A stretch of DNA of 7,220 nt, from contig JAPYRM010000045.1 of the NCBI GenBank assembly GCA_029941175.1, forward strand, positions 1-7,220, read 5' to 3'. Positions within the stretch are counted from its first letter, which is position 1. Every line of letters begins with the position of its first letter. The position numbers were made by a program, and so were the translations under genes. The notes under the pieces were generated by a model that was not told where the DNA came from, searched no databases, and saw only the letters and a list, made by a program, of their open reading frames with translations. Below are positions 6,147-7,220 of the stretch, piece by piece. This DNA is from Halobacteriales archaeon. GTDB lineage: Archaea > Halobacteriota > Halobacteria > Halobacteriales > Hikarchaeaceae.

Positions 6147-7220
6147 ATGACTGTTACTTTGGGCATTGAAGGAACTGCTTGGGCAGCTAGTGCTGCAATT
6201 TTTGATTCCAATTCCAACACAGTACACATCGAGACTATTCCATATCTGCCCGATAGTGGTGGATTGCATCCCAAAGAGGCAGCAGAACACATGAGAAAAG
6301 CGTTACCACAGGTTATCGAGACTATATTTACCAAATTAGAAGCTCCCCCTGATGCAGTGGCCTTTTCTAGAGGACCTGGACTGGGCCCTTGCCTTCGTAT
6401 ATGCGCAACTGCTGCTCGAGCCCTTTCTGGAACTTTCAATGTTCCCCTCATCGGTGTTAATCACATGCTTGCACATCTAGAAGTAGGTAGGCATTTTTCA
6501 GAATTTTCTACCCCCGTTTGTCTCAATGCAAGCGGTGCAAATGCACACCTTTTGGGTTACTATAACGGCTATTATAGAGTATTAGGAGAGACAATGGACA
6601 CGGGGGTAGGAAATGCTCTGGATAAATTCGCCCGTCACGTTGGATGGGCACATCCCGGGGGACCAAAAATAGAAAAAACAGCATTGGATGGCAATTTTTT
6701 CGATCTTCCCTATATAGTTAAAGGAATGGATTTTTCTTTTTCTGGACTAACAACTGCAGCAATCACCGCTTACGATCAAGGCCATCCCATCGAAGATGTA
6801 TGTTTTTCACTCCAAGAAACCATATTTTCCATTCTAGCAGAAGTTTCAGAACGTGCCCTATCCCTATTACATTGCGACGAATTCATACTTGGAGGTGGGG
6901 TCGGAAACAACGCCCGTCTACAAGACATACTCGAAAGCATGTGCACTGACAGGGGTGCTGAATATTTTGCCCCCGACCCCCGCTTTCTCAGTGACAATGC
7001 GGGCATGATCGCCATTTTAGGATCTTATATGTTCGATGTGGGCGACACCATCTCAATTGAAGATTCCCATGTTCTCTCTAACTTTAGACCTGATATGGTC
7101 AAAATAACCTGGCCTGTACCTAGTAGAACTCTCTCTCCTGTTCCTCAAACTACTATTCAAGGATCTGAAGCACTTGTGGAATTCGATACAGACACCGTGT
7201 GGAAAAAAAGACTCCCCAAA
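6147..7220 (+). CDS. kae1-bud32: KEOPS complex Kae1-Bud32 fusion: tRNA t6A37 threonylcarbamoyltransferase and kinase (C-terminus outside window)
   Basis: The frame is open from the ATG at 6147 to the window edge (358 codons). Residues 1-322 are Kae1, the ASKHA-fold catalytic subunit that transfers threonylcarbamoyl from TC-AMP to A37 of ANN-decoding tRNAs. Visible blocks are LGIEGTA (5-11), HPKEAAEH (41-48), RGPGLGPCLR (75-84), NHMLAH (105-110; metal ligands H106 and H110), GETMDTGVGNALDKFAR (147-163), GGPKIEK (171-177), MDFSFSGL (194-201), GGGVGNNARL (249-258) and SDNAGMIAI (282-290; metal ligand D283). Kae1 alone ends near residue 325. Here a short linker leads into QGSEALVEF and VWKKRLPK, which match the start of the Bud32 kinase N-lobe, with K353 as candidate ATP lysine. 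The remaining kinase of roughly 200 residues is outside the window. The SGGNT loop reads SGANA (129-133), and the position of the tyrosine metal ligand is N127. Confidence 0.95.
   Translation, partial: MTVTLGIEGTAWAASAAIFDSNSNTVHIETIPYLPDSGGLHPKEAAEHMRKALPQVIETIFTKLEAPPDAVAFSRGPGLGPCLRICATAARALSGTFNVPLIGVNHMLAHLEVGRHFSEFSTPVCLNASGANAHLLGYYNGYYRVLGETMDTGVGNALDKFARHVGWAHPGGPKIEKTALDGNFFDLPYIVKGMDFSFSGLTTAAITAYDQGHPIEDVCFSLQETIFSILAEVSERALSLLHCDEFILGGGVGNNARLQDILESMCTDRGAEYFAPDPRFLSDNAGMIAILGSYMFDVGDTISIEDSHVLSNFRPDMVKITWPVPSRTLSPVPQTTIQGSEALVEFDTDTVWKKRLPK

Overview
The window is archaeal. It carries the gamma subunit of initiation factor aIF2, RNA polymerase subunit Rpo7, the elongation factor Spt4, the archaeal/eukaryotic-type ribosomal proteins S24e and S27ae, an archaeal GTP-dependent dephospho-CoA kinase and a Kae1-Bud32 fusion of the KEOPS complex. 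This gene order is a well-known conserved archaeal neighbourhood. The fused Kae1-Bud32 fits a euryarchaeon. A Thermoplasmata-related lineage, perhaps an uncultured marine group, is my guess, but no 16S gene or other decisive marker is present.

Left part (1-2541, minus strand): a compact three-gene unit read right to left. It encodes an NADPH-dependent FMN reductase-like flavoprotein, a small class I SAM-dependent methyltransferase whose start overlaps the flavoprotein's end, and, after a 31-bp gap, a thiamine-diphosphate enzyme of the acetolactate synthase superfamily that runs off the left edge. The three look like an accessory metabolic operon whose substrate cannot be named from sequence.

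Middle and right (2645-7220, plus strand): after a 103-bp divergent intergenic region comes a tightly packed information-processing run: eif2g, a PIN-domain RNase, rpo7, spt4 and the DUF359 dephospho-CoA kinase, with gaps of 1-3 bp or a 1-nt overlap. A 57-bp gap with a good BRE/TATA-like element precedes rps24e, which abuts the very short rps27ae gene (44 codons). After an 88-bp spacer, kae1-bud32 runs off the right edge. Translation initiation, rRNA/RNA processing, transcription elongation, ribosome assembly and tRNA t6A modification are thus grouped together.

I found no RNA genes, mobile elements, CRISPR arrays or clear terminators, and no sign of a wholly new system. The points most worth a second look are residue changes in Kae1 (the tyrosine metal ligand and the SGGNT loop) and in aIF2-gamma (TKID in place of NKID), the unassigned minus-strand operon, and a shared TTCGAA element ahead of several starts.
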